Shown here piece after piece: positions 1 to 11,059 of a stretch of DNA of 64,000 nucleotides (position 1 is the first letter of the stretch; every line of letters starts with the position of its first letter). Under the pieces are notes generated by a model. It worked only from the letters and a program-made list of their open reading frames with translations, was not told the DNA's origin and did not search any database. The DNA is taken from NCBI GenBank assembly GCA_008933995.1, contig WARS01000052.1, forward strand, positions 1,054,001-1,118,000, written 5' to 3'. The translations under genes were made by a program, and so were the position numbers. This DNA is from Datnioides undecimradiatus (lineage: Eukaryota > Chordata > Actinopteri > Lobotiformes > Datnioididae).

Positions 1-255
1 GAATACCTGTTTGCTGCTTTGCAGTGGCATTTTAGCAGCTGCTCTCTTAACCCGACGCATTTGTCTGGCAGAAATCTTCCTCATTGGTCCTTTATCTGCT
101 CGAACCCGTGTGTGTTCTGAATCGGCTACAAATCTCTTTATTGTACGATGATCACGGTGAAGTTGTTTTGAAATATCTAAAGTTGTCATACCTTCTCCTA
201 GGCATTGAACTATTTCTCGCTTTTCGGCAGCAGAGAGATCCTTCTTCTTCCCCAT
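1..255 (-). CDS. Tc1-like transposase, N-terminal 85 codons (partial)
   Basis: The frame is open from ATG at 255-253 to the window edge. The protein begins MGKKKDLSAAEKREIVQCLG and continues through a helix-turn-helix-like stretch (GMTTLDISKQLHRDHRTIKR, about residues 22-41) into an arginine/lysine-rich segment (ARQMRRVKRAAAK). This is the DNA-binding N-terminal part of a Tc1-like transposase; the DDE catalytic part lies beyond the window. No stop or frameshift is visible in the 85 codons, so the copy may be fairly young. It has no link to the neighbouring POLD3 gene. Confidence 0.85.
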   Translation of the reverse strand, partial: MGKKKDLSAAEKREIVQCLGEGMTTLDISKQLHRDHRTIKRFVADSEHTRVRADKGPMRKISARQMRRVKRAAAKMPLQSSKQVF

Positions 256-483
256 ATTGCTGGAAAATGGTGGTCTGCTTAATAATGTGGAACATCCATT
301 CTTAAGTAGTTTTCCCTTTATTTGGACTCACCTGCAAACTAATTGGCACAGGTGTCTGAGATTGATTGGAGTGATTGGAAGAGCCCTGACACACATTCCC
401 ATCCATGTGTTTAAACTGACAGACAAAAAAAATGACCTTTATGACCTTTAAACACAATTTGCATAATAATGTGGAACGTGGTG
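1..483 (-). mobile_element. Tc1-like DNA transposon, 5' part, cut by the window edge
   Basis: This is the start of a Tc1/mariner-superfamily element read on the minus strand. It consists of an outer end near 483, an untranslated leader, and the transposase start codon at 255-253. The outer end (CACCACGTTCCACATTATTA read inward) abuts a TA at 484-485, the usual target of this superfamily. The 13-mer AATAATGTGGAAC occurs at 281-293 and again at 465-477 in the same orientation, 184 bp apart. That arrangement matches the IR/DR type of fish Tc1 element, where two transposase binding sites lie in each long terminal repeat. The other end is outside the window, so completeness cannot be judged. Confidence 0.85.
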
Positions 484-1061
484 TAAAGTCTTAGAATCAG
501 ACCGACTTTACTGTTCCCCAATGACTTCACCTTAACTTAAGCAGTTTCCCCAGAGTACATTTCAATTTGCATCCCAGCAGCTGCACAGTGCAGCTGAATT
601 TGGTTATTTCGCATGTTTATCGTTTACATATCCACCCACCAGCAGTTCTGCCAAACTCATGTCATTTCAGTGCAGCGCCTGTCTCCTGACAAAACCTTTA
701 CTGCGCTCGATGCAAACAGTGTCCTCAGTTTGCTTTTCAGCCGACGACTAAACTGAAACAAGAAAGCAAATGCTGCTGCCGGTTGGAGCGTTTGTTTTAC
801 GGTTTATTTACAGTCTTGTAACATGGTCTAAAACTAAAATCCTTACATGTTATGTATCAAAACACATTCGTTTTCAATATTTATTGAGTATGATGTGTTC
901 ACAGCTAGGACTGGGTGGGGGTAAAAAGTCAAGTGTGTGTCATCCTGAAGTGGACGAGTGTTTTCGTTCCTCACGTCTCCGCGTCGTGTGTTTCGGCTGA
1001 GAGTCAGTGAACTCGGACAGAGGTGACCGCACAGTGCTCGCTGTTTGACGCCCGTCCTCCA
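484..1061 (-). promoter_or_regulatory. pold3: POLD3 3' UTR and poly(A) signal region
   Basis: This stretch lies between the POLD3 stop codon (1064-1062) and the Tc1-like element. Two AATAAA hexamers occur on the minus strand, at 885-880 and 808-803, so the transcript probably ends between about 865 and 780. No coding signal is visible on either strand. The 3' UTR boundary is inferred, since no cDNA is available. Confidence 0.55.
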
Positions 1062-4000
1062 TCATTTCTTCTGGAAAAATCCCGTAATCGACGCCTGTTT
1101 GGCTCCTTTGTTCGCACTCGCAGAAGTTTTCTTCTGACTTTTCTTCTCGTCCGGTTTGTTTGTCGCCGGCGGTTTCGTGGGAAACGGATCTTTAGGAGCC
1201 TGCTTGGCGGCTTGAAGCTCGTCCTCTGCCTCAGAGTACGACTCGCTCTCGTAGACTTTCTCTGTCACTGTGGGAGCGACAAACAACAAACCAGAGTGAT
1301 TTTCAAAGCATTTTGTCAAATTCCACGTATAAACACACAGATGATCATCTTAATCTTTATTACTTCAATATTTAAACAGCTCACATTTCTCAAATAACCG
1401 CAAACTAAGTAAATATTAGAGTCGAAGACAGAGGGTTGACTGAAACATGCAGTGCGTCACCCTGGGCTCTGGGACACTGCGATGGACGTTTTAGACAGTT
1501 TACTTAAACTGAAGTGAAACTGAAAATGAAAACCGTCACTCGTAAGCACACGAACTCCATCAACTCTAATGTAAAGTCATTACTGCGGCTTATCGTTATA
1601 CTGCTGCTGTTTATAAATGGGTTAATGCTGTAAAAATGCACTGTATTTAAATGAAGCTGAACAGATTTGATGCCAGAAGACGAGTTTTCAGTCATCAGTC
1701 TGATTTTCATACCGATGCACCCGTCGTCATCTAGGAAGGTTCTTGATTTCAGGACCCGTCTCCTCTTCCTCGTCTTCGCGTCAGAGTTCCCCTGCTGTCC
1801 AACAAAAGACAACAGAAACGTTCGATTAGTTGTGTCAAAGATCAAAGTCGAACAGGCTCAGCCGGCTGAGAAATGAGAACGTGTTAACGTCCATTTGTCA
1901 GGTTTGACGGCTTACATGTGGACGTGACTCAGACTCGACCTCCTTCGTGGGACTCGGTGACGGTTCTCTTGTGTCCATCTGCTGCGGAGACTCTGGGACG
2001 ACTGAAGAGGGGAACAAACATCAGTCATCAACGCTCTTCACCAGCTTTAACATTATGAAAGACAGCACACCCTGTCCTTCGTGCGTCACGTGACCACAGC
2101 AGTAATAATCCAGCCCAAATAAATGTCTCACAGTCTTCGTCGCTGCTGTCCGGTTCAGGTCTTTTGATCCTTCGTCTCTTTTTCTTCTCCATCTTCTCGT
2201 CCTCGCTGTCAGAATCCACGATTCGCTTGGTTTTGCTTCAACGAGAGGAAGACTCTTATTTTAAATGTATTCGTGGCCACGTTTGACTTTTCTGAACCAT
2301 CGCTCAACGGAGATCTTGGACATTTTGCTCGAAATTGTTTACAACCTCGTATATTTCTGCGTTAATTCATTAAATTCAAGACTTTTATAGCCAAGAAATA
2401 TACAAATCCAGGTTTTTAGATCAATTTTAAACAACCTATACTCAAGTTGATCTTTAAAATACACACACACACCTCCTGGAGTCTTTCTTAGTGTCTATCG
2501 GCGGCTCCACGGCTGCAGCTTCTCGTCTATCCTCGGCTGGTGAACTCTGACGCTGCTGCGGCGTGGAGGACGTTGAAGACTGCGCCGCTGCCTCCTCCTC
2601 CTCCTTCACCGCTTTGTCAGTTTTCTCTAAAGGCGTGAGAAAGAGCGACACGTTGGGAGAGTTAGCGACCGCATGAGTCTGCAGGCTGCTTCAAACGCCG
2701 ATACCTGCGGCGACAGCGTGCAGACATGTCCTGATAAAAACAAAAAAACATAAAAATCTCAATTCCTGTATTCTTGTGGCAGATCACTGTCAGGGTCACT
2801 CACTTGCTGTTTGACTCCCAAAGAAGTTCGCCATAGGGTTGGCTTTTGCGGCTGGTTTGCTTTTAGGAGGATCGGCCTGAAACACAAAGCAGCATTGGAT
2901 AAACTCCAGAAATCACTAATTGATTACATTATAAACAGTTATTAAACTAAAGAGGCAGACATACTGCAGGTGCATCCTCCTTCCGCTCCGACTTTATGTC
3001 TTTGCCATTTTCCTGGTTCTTGGGAGCAGTCTTGTTTCCAAACATTCCCATGATGCCTTTCTGCGGCTTGCTGGAAGGTTTGGAAGCCAGGTTAGCTTCC
3101 CCGTTCACGCCAGGTTTCTTGTGTTCTGGCTCTGGCGCGGGAGCTCGATGGCTTTCTCTCGCCTGCTGCAGCTCCAGGGAGGACATGGGCACGGCGCTGG
3201 CACAGCGGATGGCGCTGTATCTGCAAACAGAGAGGAGGGAACGATTGGACCGACATTCCGGCAATTACGCTGATTTTCTCGGCGGATGAAAGACTGGACG
3301 GGCAACGTTTGACTGTAATTACATAGACAATACATTTAAAATCATTGAATTTGACATATTTCTTCCTCACCTGTGCACAGACACATAAACATGATCAACA
3401 TACCGGCTGCAGTTCTTCATGTTGTCTTTCACAGCGTCATAGTCGACACTGTAGAGGGGGCCGCTGTCTTTCAGCAAAGCTTTCTGGACACTGTAGACGT
3501 GAACGCTGACTATCAAGCTCATCTTGGACTTGAAATCTGCACAAGAAAGCAGCGGCGGTCAGACGGGCCTGGTTTTCGTTTGCAGCCTCGAGGCTAAAAG
3601 CTAAAAGCAACGGCTACAACCAGCCAGCAACTCTGGGTAAATGCATGTGATCTGGGAAACGCGTTGACGCACCTTCCAGCTGGTCCTCTTTCACAACTGA
3701 GACCCTGTGACCCTGAAAGAAGGCAGAACATCAGCAGCTCGAAATAAGAAGCCAGTGAAATCGGAAGAAGAGCCCACGTGTGCAGAATTATGCAAATGAT
3801 TATTAACGTTTGTCACCGTTTGGCCGTTGTCCACAAACTTCCCCGACACGAGGTAGGTGGCGTGGAGCTGAGCCGAACTTTCCTTCCTCTTGTGATCCAA
3901 GTAATGGTAGAGCATCCTGAAGACAAGATGCACATTTGAGTGGTTTGATTACTGAGTAACGCCACGCCATATTCCAAATCCATTCATACTGATTGTTGTA

Positions 4001-5029
4001 TAATCATCTAATCTTTACTTGAACTTGAAGATCGTTTTTGAGCCTGAAGGAATAAAATGAATGAATAAATCACCATTAGAAGGAATAAGGTCACGTGATA
4101 ACAGCTAAATAATCTCCATGACAACCGGGCAACTCCACCAGCTGAGGCAGTTTGCGAGGAACTCAAAACCGATGCTTTTGAGCAGTTTGCCTTGTCGCAT
4201 ACTAAACACAGACTCATTCAGTTCGCTGCGGAGGAGGAGTCACACTCACTGTTTAGCTGTGTTGACATGTACGCCCAGAGTGAGGCTCAGCCATTTGTAG
4301 GTCACCTGTTGAACAGCATCTGTGTTTAGGTTCATGGTTTACTAGCAAATGTATGAGTTAACTGGGGTGGAAAATACATGAAAAAGTGCAGTTATGATGA
4401 ACATAATAAGCTACTCAAACATAAGCGGTTAATTTGCGTTTAATAAGACTAACATTAAGCTAACGTGACAGTAATTATCTTTCTTATACCTAGCTAGCTA
4501 ACCTACCATTCTTCGTAACGTTAGCCTTTACATTTCCATCAGTTAACACGATAAAAACTAATAAGTAACACCTCTTGCAACGTTATTTTCACAACATATC
4601 AACACCCGACTCTTGAAAAATCCTACAGCGTTATTTCTGTATCAAAAACATATTAACTATATAGTTAATTTATTGGCGGTTGCCAGAAGGAACTGAAGCT
4701 AATCCAACACAAATATTAGGTTTCTGTTAAATATAGAAGATATTTTTTGGATCATTCATAAGCCGAATTCATCAGAACTACCTAAAAAATGTTTACAATT
4801 GAATGAAAATGATATACATTGCCATCAAAAGAAGCAAACAGTCAACAGGTGAGTTTCTTAGTGGGGTTCAACGGCTAATTACACGGGCGCTAACGCAACT
4901 CTAAATCGGCTTTTTCGGGCCCGGAATAACAAAAAGAAAACAGGACACATCGCGATTAAAGAGGGAACTTACTATCTTGTTGTGGTCGTGGACAAATTCG
5001 TCGATGTTATCCAAATAAAGCTCGTCCAT
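1062..5029 (-). CDS. pold3: DNA polymerase delta subunit 3 (p66), 12 coding exons
   Basis: POLD3 is an accessory subunit of replicative DNA polymerase delta. It binds the p50 subunit through its N-terminal domain and PCNA through its C-terminus, in the nucleus. Exons (minus strand): 5029-4973, 4305-4250, 3916-3817, 3712-3673, 3536-3404, 3220-2965, 2876-2804, 2626-2473, 2235-2132, 2001-1916, 1794-1713, 1267-1062. All junctions are GT-AG and in phase, giving 1347 nt and 448 residues (human 466, from memory). The start MDELYLDNIDEFVHDHNKI matches the human N-terminus. Residues 1-130 follow the p50-binding domain. GIMGMF (184-189) and NPMANFFG (FF at 232-233, a likely REV1-interacting motif) are family landmarks. 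Lysine/arginine-rich and acidic stretches follow, then a PIP box QASITGFF at 438-445, eleven residues from the end. Exon 3 uses a weaker donor (GTGACA). No break was found, so the gene looks functional. Confidence 0.97.
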
Positions 5030-5150
5030 TTTGCTTGATTATCCGTGAATGTGGACGTCTCGTTGAACAGATTTGACTGCGCGGGAAGGCGGTTTATTTA
5101 CTTCCTGTTAAATGTCACGTGTGCCGGTTCTTTCTTCCGGTTGGATGAGA
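5030..5150 (-). promoter_or_regulatory. pold3: POLD3 5' UTR and core promoter
   Basis: The 120 bases upstream of the POLD3 start codon hold an E2F-like site (GCGCGGGAA, 5079-5087), two ETS-like cores (CTTCCTG at 5101-5107 and CTTCCGG at 5134-5140) and an E-box CACGTG (5116-5121). I see no TATA box. This is the usual makeup of a cell-cycle-regulated, TATA-less replication gene promoter, which fits POLD3. The transcription start is not defined by the sequence. Confidence 0.6.
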
Positions 5151-5159
5151 GGCTGGAGG

Positions 5160-6636
5160 CTGCCCTCTACAGGCCAATAGGGGCTACAGACGGATGATAC
5201 GCTCCAAGAGAGTAGCTGACGAGATATCCTAGATTTAATTTATTTTCAAAAACTATATTGAAACTGCTAAAAACTGTAAGGAAATATGGAATAACAGCAT
5301 AGACCAGTAGAAATCAGCCACAGGTGTGATGAACTGTGTGCATTTAGGGGCAGTTTGACTATGATATTTGCTCTTCTCTAAATGCACAGGGTCCCTGCAA
5401 AGATACAAAGCTCCTCTGATTGTCTTATTTCCACCCAGTGTCAAGTTTGGGTTTCAGTTGAATTTTTGAAAAACTGCAGCTCGTTCAAAGTCACAAATTC
5501 ATATTTTTCGTTTTGCTTTAATGTAGGTTTAGTCGGTGTTTTGGTCGTACATTTCTCAGACAGTTTAATGACGCTGTGATGGATTTTGCTGAAGGATATT
5601 TCTCCTGTTAAATGTTAAACTTCCAATGAAAAGTAAACAGACCTTGAACTGCGTGTTTAGTCATCTAGATTGATAATGTGTTATTGACTGTAACCGTTAA
5701 TAACTGCAGTGTGGCAAAATTTGCTTATCCGACACTGATCATGTTTATTACCTGAAAAAACAGACTTTTTAAAATATTACAGTCATCTCCTGCTAAACCT
5801 TGCACCACAGTAAAACTCCCATTTAATAAATCGGGTCTGCATTTCATGTTTGCAGCAAATATTTGACATTTGTCATTCACGAGATGGCACCTGAAGGTTT
5901 CTGAATCGCAGAATAATGAATCAGTGAGGAAATAAAAACATTTTCAAGGAGAAAGTGCAGATATTACCTCTAAATCTGCTACTGTCGGCTCTTTAATCTC
6001 TAATAATGGCATTGAATAGTATTTGTAGTAACTGCAGTTACTACAAATGACCAAAGAAACAGAGATCATCACAAAATGTCATGAACATGGTGAATGGTTA
6101 ATAATGAATGCTTTTAATTTGATTTAAACGTGGAAACCAATTGGCCAGTAAATGGAAATGAACTGAGGGGCAGCAGCAGTTATAAACAGAGAAGACAAGG
6201 CTCCTCTGCAGGCGGCAGGGAAGAGATCAGCAGCGGTTATTAGTGCATCTCAGCCATGTTGGCATATTAAACCATCATCGACTGGACGTTTTCAAAACTG
6301 GCCAACATGGGGGCGACTTCCTCCCAGCTTCTCTGCTCGTCCTCATTTGTCCACATCAGGTGGAGCTCATTATGACTGCAAACTAGGGTGACTGTCACTC
6401 TTTGTCTCAGTTGAGTCTAGAAACAGGAAGAGGACGACAGGCACAGGTCTAAATATTGATGGTGTGCCTGCTTTCCGAAACAGCCGGAAGACCAACAAAC
6501 GAAGCATCGAAGGTCAGAGTCAGAGGAGGTGCAATCAGGTTCATTACAGGCATCAGGATGTGCCAGCCCAGGTGTGGAAAACAGTAATGATGACAGGTCT
6601 CCTGGGGTCCCATTAACGCTGCCTGTTATTATAGGA
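5160..6636. other. Noncoding DNA upstream of POLD3
   Basis: AT-rich unique-looking DNA. No open frame looks like protein and no RNA gene or clear repeat is visible. Confidence 0.5.
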
Positions 6637-6711
6637 GCATGCAGCAGTGGTGCTCAGCAGAACATCACCTTCCACGCAGGAGGCCCAGGTTTGATTCCCG
6701 GAAAAAATGCA
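6637..6711 (+). repeat. tRNA-Gly-like sequence, probably a SINE head or tRNA pseudogene
   Basis: The stretch follows tRNA-Gly: a GCAGTGGTG/CTCAG A-box-like start, an anticodon-loop-like CTTCCAC (would read UCC), then AGGCCCAGGTTTGATTCCCG, whose GGTTTGATTCC is a near-perfect B box. The D arm carries extra bases, the anticodon stem does not pair well and the acceptor stem is poor, so it is not a working tRNA gene. A tRNA-derived SINE head is the likeliest origin. The tail beyond 6711 was not recognised. Confidence 0.55.
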
Positions 6712-6849
6712 ATAACCTTTACGACCTCAATCATATCAGAGAGGAATAATAACAACTGCCCTTTCAACCGCAGCACATCATCGATCGCTCAGTGGGGTGG
6801 GGGGTTCAGTCTTTCTACCTGGTCTGGACGCCATTTCTGGCCCAAGCAA

Positions 6850-9800
6850 TAATGCAACCTGTGTTAAATTGAAGCGGGATGGAAAAGGTTTTCTCCTTAG
6901 CTCTGATGGCTCACCAGGTTCCCCCTACAAGTGTGAAAATAAGAAAAGGTGCAAAGCTCAAAACGTTGACGAGAGCATTGTTAAATGTTTGTGATCATTT
7001 CCTGCAGATACGACAGCCACAAAAAGATTCCTTTAATAAGAAAACTGTTGACTCTGAGGATTAAATGCTTTCAATCCACCACCTTTATGCATCAGTTCAT
7101 AGATCAGTTTGCTCTGTTTAGTCTGTGAACAGTTGTATGATGTATAACGTTTCCAGGAGCTCCAAGAAAACAACCCCAGTGATGCTGCATTATGGGAAAT
7201 GTGCAAATACAGGCACACAAATCCAGAAGTGTTCTTCTTCAGCCTCCGCTGTTTCTTTTGTTTATGTGACACGTCCAAGTCTCCCAGCACCTGATACACT
7301 GTGACTGTTTTATTAATATATATACATATTCTACTGCTTTATGCCTGATACCTATCTTTTAGTGATATTACTATGCACAGAACAGTTAAAAGCCAAGAGT
7401 CTCCAGTTTCATGCACTTACATTATTAAGGCTGCAGGAATAAATATTCATATTAATAATTCTTCTGCAGTTTGTTTGTTTTGCACCTGCTCTGACTGGAT
7501 GTGTGTTGACCTTCAAGAAGCCCTGAATAACTAAAGGTTCGTCCATCTGACAGGCAAGAGCGTACATGTCTTCAGTTTCAATATTACTCACATGAATATG
7601 CATGTCCTACTTTCCTCTGTATCTCCACTGTAGAGAAGAAAGAGGTACCTTGGGTGCATAAAACCTGAATTAAGTCTGCAGGACAATAGAAGATGAGATG
7701 CAGGTGAGAAAAAGGGATCGTTTAAGGTGGAGCGTTGGAAAACTGGTGTGACTGTGCATAAAATACGTTGCAAAAAACCAAAAAATAAAGTGCAAACAGG
7801 TTAAAACGTGTCCGATCCAGCCTGCAAACAAGCAGAATGTCACATTACTGTTTGCTGCCGCCAGTCCTAGGACAGCTTTAATTAGTCATGAGCCAAACAA
7901 TGTTCAATAAGCAGCGTATTCACCTACAAAGCAACACTTTGAACGACCTCATTAATGACGCTCAAGTTGTCCAGCCCGTGTCATGCGTCCGCACTTGTGA
8001 TGATTAATTCAGGCGTTCGCCCGCTGTTTTTGCGCTCAGATGATCTTATATAATATTTAGACCGAAGCTGCTCCGAGTCCTCAGCTGCTGGGGAGCCGCT
8101 CAGCCTGCACGACAACTTCTAATAGAAATGTCAAACAGAGGGGCAGCAACGTGCGTCAGGGAAGGGAAAAATATTCCCCTAATGGAGACGAGAATCACAG
8201 TCTTACCTCGAAGACGCACAGCTAGACTTAAGTCCTCGGATGCATTAGAGGTGGTTAAGTCTGAGGAACAAAGCCGGTGTGATCCTCTTTGTCTTTCTTC
8301 CTATATTCAGCTGCACACAGAGCTTTAACTTTGTAACCTCTGTCTTTCAGCTCATTGTAGGTCGGAGGGTCTGGAGCACAGCAGAGTTAGAAGATACAGA
8401 GCTTTTCATCGAGTTAGGAGATGCATACAGACTAAGCTGCTCCCAGAATGACAAATACAACGTCTCAGCAACGAGGAAAGTGCTGCTGATCGGTAAAAGG
8501 TAACATATATGAATAAAAACAGTGTAGTTGAAGTGCAGCTCACACACTGAGCTGCAGGGAAGGTGTTCGTGGATTTATCATTCATCACAAGTCTCGCTCA
8601 CAACTGGTCACATATGAAGTCCTGCTCAGGCGCCCACCTCATCACTTTTTAATGCACTGGGTAGACCTGTCTTTAGTCGATGTCCAGGGAGTCCAGGGTA
8701 CCCACAGACCTCGACCACTGCTGAAACACAGCGATGGCTCCAAATCGTGCAGAAAACCTGATTTTCTCTGGGTCGCCTGCAGTCGAGTCAGTTGTGACTC
8801 TCATTTCTTAGCCCATAATACGCTGCGATCCAGTAGCACTGACCTGAGACCAGCTTTAAACTTCTATTTTGAAGCTAGTCTTGCTGAAGTGACCTGCTTG
8901 TTAATTCCAGCTCGTTGCACAGATTTTGTCGCTGAGCTTCAAAACTCATTTACAAGTGATGGTGACTTCTCATATATTGTTATTGAACTCTTTGTCTCTT
9001 TCTGCCCTTTCGTTTGTCACTCCACGTGCAAAACATTGCTGCTTTTGCAAACCCTTCATGCAAACTCAGGTTTAAGATGGCTTCCTACATCCTGAAAGTC
9101 CTCTCAGCCGTCTGGCTACACCAATGACCAATGGAATTTGAAAGGATTCGGATTCGATTATGAGATTTGATTTAGTGCAGGCGAATTCAGTGAACGAAAC
9201 CTTCTCATTGCAGATCAGAGTGGAACCTGAGCGTCCCGGTGGTCCCTCTGGTCCCTCTGGTCAGCTCAAGTGCTTCTCTGGTTTGACCTAATGGAGCAGA
9301 AGCAAACCTCGGCTGTAATCGTAAAACCCTGCACATCGAAGAGATGCCACTTCTCATTTTTGCCCCTGAGAGACTCCGTGATTATCACTGAGTCCGGAGA
9401 AACAGAGATACTGCATTTGATGCCTTTGCTGCTCATTTTACATGAAAAAGGTAGTTGTGTGTTTTGCATTTGTGCAGCAAACCTTCCCCGCAGAACAAGT
9501 CAGTATTTGACTTGTCGCTCCAGATCAGAAATTCAATTTGAAGTTTTAAGTTACAGACGTGATCGCCTCGTGACGCCAAGAGCGACCGAGCCGTGTTTCA
9601 CGTGTTGCTTCTCGTCGGCGAGAGATGGACGCTCCTGCAGGCATCGCACATAACGACAGCGAGGGTGTTAACATGTCCTAAAATGGTTTTATGGGAAGTC
9701 TTTAGGGAGAAAACATGTGCATACGGTCTGCAGGTGTTTTCCTCAGTTGCACGTATCAGTTCTATTGGGCATATCCTGGCTAGTTGTGTGTTATTGAAAA

Positions 9801-10240
9801 GGATCGTGGCTGAAATCTTGAACTTGCAGCTGGCCCGACAGACTGAGGAGGTGCACAGAGAAGGCACCACATGGCATTGGGGAAGTCGGATTTATCTTGA
9901 ATAGTTTTGTAAACGTCGAATTGCCTGAAATCTGGACTTTAACTGCAACCAAAAAACAAAATTTTTCCAGCTGAAAAGCGGCGTGCCTCTCCGTCAGCGT
10001 GTATAATCCTGATTATTCTCAGATTACTGTGTTATTTTTATCAATTCTTTCGTAGTTTAACCTCTGACAGCCTCATTCATTCATCACTTCCTCCGCCCAC
10101 TGCACAGTTTCGTTGTTTATTTGCCGTCTCGATGATGCAGGGAGCAAATGAGCCGACGTGACAGCCGTCAGATAGCAGCATCTAATAGTTTTACTGACAG
10201 GGATCTCTGCTGGGCTCTCCAGAGCTGGCAACGCGACCCA
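6850..10240. other. Noncoding DNA, no gene recognised
   Basis: Several open frames of 60-150 codons occur (for example 8652-9095), but none has a recognisable domain, a supported splice context or protein-like composition. A short 11-base tandem (GGTCCCTCTGG) lies at about 9239-9262. Confidence 0.5.
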
Positions 10241-10245
10241 TCAAT

Positions 10246-10297
10246 CACACACACACACACACACACACACATGCACACACACACACACACACACATG

Positions 10298-10324
<27 letters not shown>
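10246..10324. repeat. (CA)n microsatellite, two ATG interruptions
   Basis: About 79 bases of CA dinucleotides, broken twice by ATGC at regular spacing. This is a simple sequence repeat, likely length-polymorphic. Confidence 0.97.
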
Positions 10325-10328
<4 letters not shown>

Positions 10329-10399
10329 GCTCAGTGGGTGAAAACTTAGATTTCTGTGCATTACAGTAAGATGCACAAAATCTAATAACTGAAGAATTA

Positions 10400-10665
10400 C
10401 CTGCAGGTTCATCATGAGTTAATGAGTAACTAATTATATTTTATATGGAGGGAACTAATGAACAGTTAACGATGAAGTAATAAGGGATACTTAGTTACAC
10501 AGTATGTATACTTGATTGAATCACATATATATTAATGAACTAATCTCTAATGGTTCATTAATACAGTCTGATCTTGAGTAATTCATTATTATCTAGTCCT
10601 CCATTAGGAATTATTAGGGAAATACCTGTTAACGAGTTGTTCCTGGCTGCTCTGTAAAATTGAAT
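10400..10665. repeat. AT-rich dispersed repeat built on TTAATGA-type motifs
   Basis: Variants of GTTAATGAGTAACTAAT, AACTAATGAACAGTTAA and AATGGTTCATTAATA recur on both strands within 260 bases. This resembles a dispersed AT-rich fish repeat I recognise by its TTCATTAA/ACTAAT composition. The exact family is not assigned. Confidence 0.4.
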
Positions 10666-10699
10666 TAACTAGCAGTTAGTTTCTCATTTGTTTCTCACA

Positions 10700-11050
10700 T
10701 CTTATTTGTTAAGACAATATTAATATTTATTTGTACAGCACTTACTTTTCAAAAGTCAAATTGCAAAGCGCGCCACACAGGCAGCAAATTAAAAGAGGCG
10801 AGCCACGAAAGCATCATGTTTGAAATAATATATAATAAAGAAATATTAAAAAAAAACCACATTAAAATTAGGTAAAAGACAGTTCAATCACAATTAAAAC
10901 TCTCCAATAACTTTGTTTTAAGAAGGGATTCAAAGGTGATCACTGACACAGCCACCTTCATTTCCATGGTAACCACCCTGATGCTGGGTCTCTCATTGTT
11001 AAATGTCAGTGTTTCTTTGATGTGTTTTAATCCCCAGCTCTAAAATCTCT
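10700..11050 (+). repeat. Fragment of a dispersed teleost repeat
   Basis: The order TTTATTTGTACAGCACTT, then an A-rich middle with GTAAAAGACAGTTCAATCAC, then AAGAAGGGATTCAAAGGTGA is one I recognise from a common fish interspersed repeat. A related piece with GATAAAAGTGAGTCTTAAGA lies at 46230-46520. It has no coding capacity. Confidence 0.45.
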
Positions 11051-11059
11051 CTTTCAGTG

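Noticed and set aside
1023-1397. 124-codon plus-strand open frame
   Set aside because: It is the antisense shadow of the last POLD3 exon.
2705-2730. Possible 26-nt POLD3 exon (ATCAG acceptor, CAG|GTATCG donor)
   Set aside because: Including it puts the next exon out of frame. Splicing directly from 2804 to 2626 keeps the phase and the match to the family.
2996-3289. 97-codon plus-strand open frame
   Set aside because: Antisense shadow of POLD3 exon 6.
8652-9095. 147-codon plus-strand frame
   Set aside because: No domain, no repeat-family match and no splice context.
10246-10324. Regularly interrupted CA array considered as a CRISPR-like or satellite structure
   Set aside because: The spacing comes from two ATG interruptions of a dinucleotide microsatellite; there are no distinct spacers.
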